A stretch of 64,000 bases of DNA, from positions 1-64,000 of the forward strand of contig NZ_VWRQ01000011.1 in the NCBI RefSeq assembly GCF_008635795.1, read 5' to 3'. The notes below the pieces were generated by a model that did no database searches, had not been told where the DNA came from, and saw only the letters and a program-made list of their open reading frames with translations. This document shows positions 63,492-64,000 of the stretch, one piece after another. The stretch is from Paenibacillus tepidiphilus. GTDB taxonomy: Bacteria > Bacillota > Bacilli > Paenibacillales > Paenibacillaceae. Positions within the stretch are counted from its first letter, which is position 1. Every line of letters starts with the position of its first letter. A program made the position numbers and the translations under genes.

Positions 63492-64000
63492 GGGCGCTTC
63501 CTCCTTGATTCTGTCGATAGGTTACCAGCTTGCGGCGCAGACGTTCGTATTTCTTCCGCACGGTTGCCGGTTTAATTCCGATAATGCCGCCGATTTCCTC
63601 GAAGCTGTATTGCTCCACCGCTTTCAGCAGCAAGATATGCCTCTCCTCCACGGACAGCACAGTAAGCAGCTCTTCAATCATGGACTCCCGCGAAAAGACG
63701 GGGGGCTCCGGCGGTTCCTTAACCTCTCGGATCAGCTTTAGCCACCGGGACTGGCTTTTCTTGATATTCATCAGATGATAGTAAGCCAGCTTATACAACC
63801 AGGCCGAGAAAGTCGCCTGCGATGTATATTGAGGGAGCTTCTCATAGGCCCGGATGAAGATTTCCTGTACGGCATCTTCTGTTTCCGCATGATTCTTCAG
63901 AATGTAGTAGCAGTACGTGTACATTTGCCGCTCAAACTGCCGGATAATCATGGTGTAGGCTTGCCGGTCTCCTGTCTGCACGCGCTGGACAACGGCTTCA
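63463..64000 (-). CDS. ECF-type sigma factor (5' end outside the window)
   Basis: The frame runs to the right edge of the window and continues (EAVVQRVQTGDRQAYTMI...), so the start codon is not visible. Region 2: YTYCYYILKNHAETEDAVQEIFIRAYEKL, with the -10 recognition helix SAWLYKLAYYHLMN. Region 4: LSVEERHILLLKAVEQYSFEEIG, IIGIKPATVRKKYERLRRKL (-35 recognition). It resembles the SigW/SigX-like ECF group with a DUF4179 anti-sigma. Target promoters were not found in this window. Confidence 0.9.
   Translation of the reverse strand, partial: EAVVQRVQTGDRQAYTMIIRQFERQMYTYCYYILKNHAETEDAVQEIFIRAYEKLPQYTSQATFSAWLYKLAYYHLMNIKKSQSRWLKLIREVKEPPEPPVFSRESMIEELLTVLSVEERHILLLKAVEQYSFEEIGGIIGIKPATVRKKYERLRRKLVTYRQNQGGSARETFAHSNR

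Overview
The window reads as chromosomal DNA of a spore-forming Firmicute, most likely Paenibacillus or a close relative. The evidence is moderate GC, strong AGGAGG-type ribosome sites with frequent TTG/GTG starts, a spore-coat polysaccharide operon (spsA, cgeB), a YheC/YheD protein, KimA, an Mrp antiporter and a BceRS-type sensor pair. Genus is an inference; there is no rRNA or tRNA in the window. Genes are packed tightly and no gene-free gap exceeds about 300 bases. No CRISPR array, tRNA, rRNA or insertion sequence was seen. The only mobile element is the 3' part of a group II intron at the left edge.

Left third (1-19 kb): group II intron end; BceS/BceR-like two-component pair; TetR plus methionine aminopeptidase; an MFS exporter with a divergent MarR regulator; a two-component system driving a three-gene ABC-2 transporter; then a 2,3-diaminopropionate (Dap) module in which the SbnA synthase is fused behind an adenylate-forming domain, followed by SbnB, and facing a divergent ATP-grasp (YheC/D) gene. 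Next come a secreted amidase-like protein with a small anchored partner, a PlsC acyltransferase and an erythromycin-esterase family enzyme.

Middle (19-36 kb): a nine-gene sps operon carrying all six steps from UDP-GlcNAc to CMP-pseudaminic acid (PseB, C, H, G, F, I) plus two glycosyltransferases (SpsA, SpsB-like) and an extra epimerase. It has a sigma-K-like promoter, and cgeB and a divergent unknown surface-type protein stand next to it. Then comes an aryl-beta-glucoside locus (two GH1 phospho-glucosidases, LicT, BglP) with three LicT antiterminator/terminator leaders.

Right part (36-64 kb): MFS plus AKR-cupin fusion with a divergent TetR; a seven-gene Mrp Na+/H+ antiporter operon (mrpA and mrpB fused) behind a USP-like gene and a leader terminator; a BCCT osmolyte transporter; SDR and AraC genes; GH127 arabinofuranosidase; lipase-like hydrolase with divergent TetR; KimA potassium importer; sulfurtransferase; MarR-GNAT fusion; UPF0303 protein; PadR-DUF1048-ABC operon; and an ECF sigma/DUF4179 anti-sigma pair running off the right edge. 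Ion and osmotic homeostasis (Mrp, USP, BCCT, KimA) and spore-surface biosynthesis are the two main themes.
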